From positions 3,157,979 to 3,221,978 of the forward strand of contig NZ_CP024768.1 in assembly GCF_011395035.1 (NCBI RefSeq): a stretch of DNA of 64,000 bases, written 5' to 3'. The stretch is from Pantoea cypripedii (GTDB lineage: Bacteria > Pseudomonadota > Gammaproteobacteria > Enterobacterales > Enterobacteriaceae). Numbering within the stretch: position 1 is the first letter of the stretch; the number at the start of each line of letters is the position of its first letter. Position numbers and translations under genes: made by a program. The notes under the pieces were generated by a model. That model was not told where the DNA came from. It saw nothing but the letters and a program-made list of their open reading frames with translations, and did not search any database. This document shows, piece by piece, positions 63,296-64,000 of the stretch.

Positions 63296-64000
63296 ATGAG
63301 TTCTGCGTCCTCCTCGGCACCACTCTTCAGCCGTTCCCAACGTCGTTGCCATCTGCTACTGCTGCTATTTCTGCCCGCTCCCGCGCTGACGCTTGAAAAG
63401 CTCTGCCAGTTAAATGGCGTGGACCCTGTTGTCGCCCGACAGGATATCGCGGATGTCAGTGACGAGATACAGCGTTATCATCAACTGGAGCTACACCAGA
63501 TGGTTGATGGCAGCTTTCGCGTACATGGAACGGAACTGGACAGGCGCTTATGCCTGCTTCATTGGCTGCGACGCGCCTTGCGCCTGTCGCAGGATTTTGT
63601 TTGCGAGCACTTTGCACCGGTGCTGCGTCAGCGCCTGAAAGTGCTGAAGATTGAAAAAGCCTTGTGGGATGAGACCAATTTACAGGCGCTGATCCAGCAT
63701 TGCAGCCTGCGGCTGAACCGTAACTTCAGCCAGCGCGATCGGCTGTTTCTGCAAATCTTTATGAAATATGCCCTGTGCCAGCGCCAGAACGCGTTGTTTA
63801 GCCATGCGCAGCGCAGCTGGCTGGCGGAGAAGGCAGAGCGGGAAGCCGCCGATGATGTGGTTCATCACTGGCAAAAACGTTGTCACCTGGTGCCGGATGT
63901 CAGTGAGACTGATTTCTGGACATTGTTGTTTAGCCTGATCCACGCACCGGACGGCAGCCAGTTGCAGCATCCGCAGGCGCAAATCCTGATGCAGGCGGTG
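63296..64000 (+). CDS. csiE: CsiE, stationary-phase-inducible protein (5' part)
   Basis: Open to the window edge, 235 codons. The protein reads SQRRCHLLLLLFLPAPALTL, then LCQLNGVDPVVARQDI and EIQRYHQLEL, then RRLCLLHWLRRALRL and DETNLQALIQHCSLRL, all aligned with E. coli CsiE (426 aa). The family is related to PRD-containing regulators and is induced by RpoS and cAMP-CRP in E. coli; its function is unclear. The 3' half is outside the window. Confidence 0.9.
   Translation, partial: MSSASSSAPLFSRSQRRCHLLLLLFLPAPALTLEKLCQLNGVDPVVARQDIADVSDEIQRYHQLELHQMVDGSFRVHGTELDRRLCLLHWLRRALRLSQDFVCEHFAPVLRQRLKVLKIEKALWDETNLQALIQHCSLRLNRNFSQRDRLFLQIFMKYALCQRQNALFSHAQRSWLAEKAEREAADDVVHHWQKRCHLVPDVSETDFWTLLFSLIHAPDGSQLQHPQAQILMQAV

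Overview
The window is about 64 kb of chromosome from a gammaproteobacterium of the order Enterobacterales. The most likely source is family Erwiniaceae, Pantoea or a close relative. The proteins read as close orthologues of E. coli K-12 proteins (Bcp, PurM, GuaB, Der, RlmN and others), and gene order follows the E. coli gcvR-to-csiE segment. The Erwiniaceae placement is inferred from overall gene content and from abundant short extragenic palindromes, not from a marker gene. No rRNA, tRNA, IS element, prophage or CRISPR array was seen.

Layout. 1-3315: end of gcvR, bcp, perM, and a diguanylate cyclase gene split by an in-frame amber codon. 3484-9056: a six-gene minus-strand operon of a LacI-type regulator, a binding-protein ABC importer and a calcineurin-like phosphodiesterase, headed by a perfect 26-bp palindrome. 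9141-11106: two tandem DsrE-like genes and a 0.7-kb gap. 11107-17613: housekeeping block bepA, yfgD, hda, uraA, upp, purM, purN. 17693-25911: a PstCAB-type transporter with very large extra domains and no pstS, divergent from ppk-ppx. 25924-29174: tehB, yfgG, mgtE and a DUF3750 gene. 29249-35634: accessory region with a three-gene cassette (O-methyltransferase, desaturase, FkbM-type methyltransferase), a LysR/EamA divergent pair, and a TetR/Old Yellow Enzyme divergent pair with two operators. 35687-40349: guaA, guaB, xseA. 40409-44254: protealysin-like protease, emfourin-type inhibitor and a membrane PQQ dehydrogenase. 44650-63138: yfgJ, der, bamB, yfgM, hisS, ispG, rodZ, pilW, rlmN, ndk, sseA, sseB, pepB, iscS, iscR, trmJ, suhB and a ZevAB-like metal transporter pair. 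63296-64000: 5' part of csiE.

The strongest anomaly is the isc locus. iscR and iscS are present, but iscU, iscA, hscB, hscA, fdx and iscX are missing and pepB follows iscS after 69 bp. IscS also lacks the C-terminal tail that E. coli IscS uses to contact IscU, while its catalytic residues are intact. IscR keeps its cluster ligands and has three IscR-type boxes at exact 25-bp spacing. The simplest reading is that IscS now serves sulfur transfer (tRNA thiolation, cofactors) and that Fe-S assembly has passed to another system such as SUF.

Other points for follow-up are the methyltransferase/desaturase cassette, the binding-protein-less Pst system beside the polyphosphate genes, the duplicated DsrE proteins, the ABC-phosphodiesterase operon and two families of extragenic palindromes, one of which supplies the stop codon of yfgJ.
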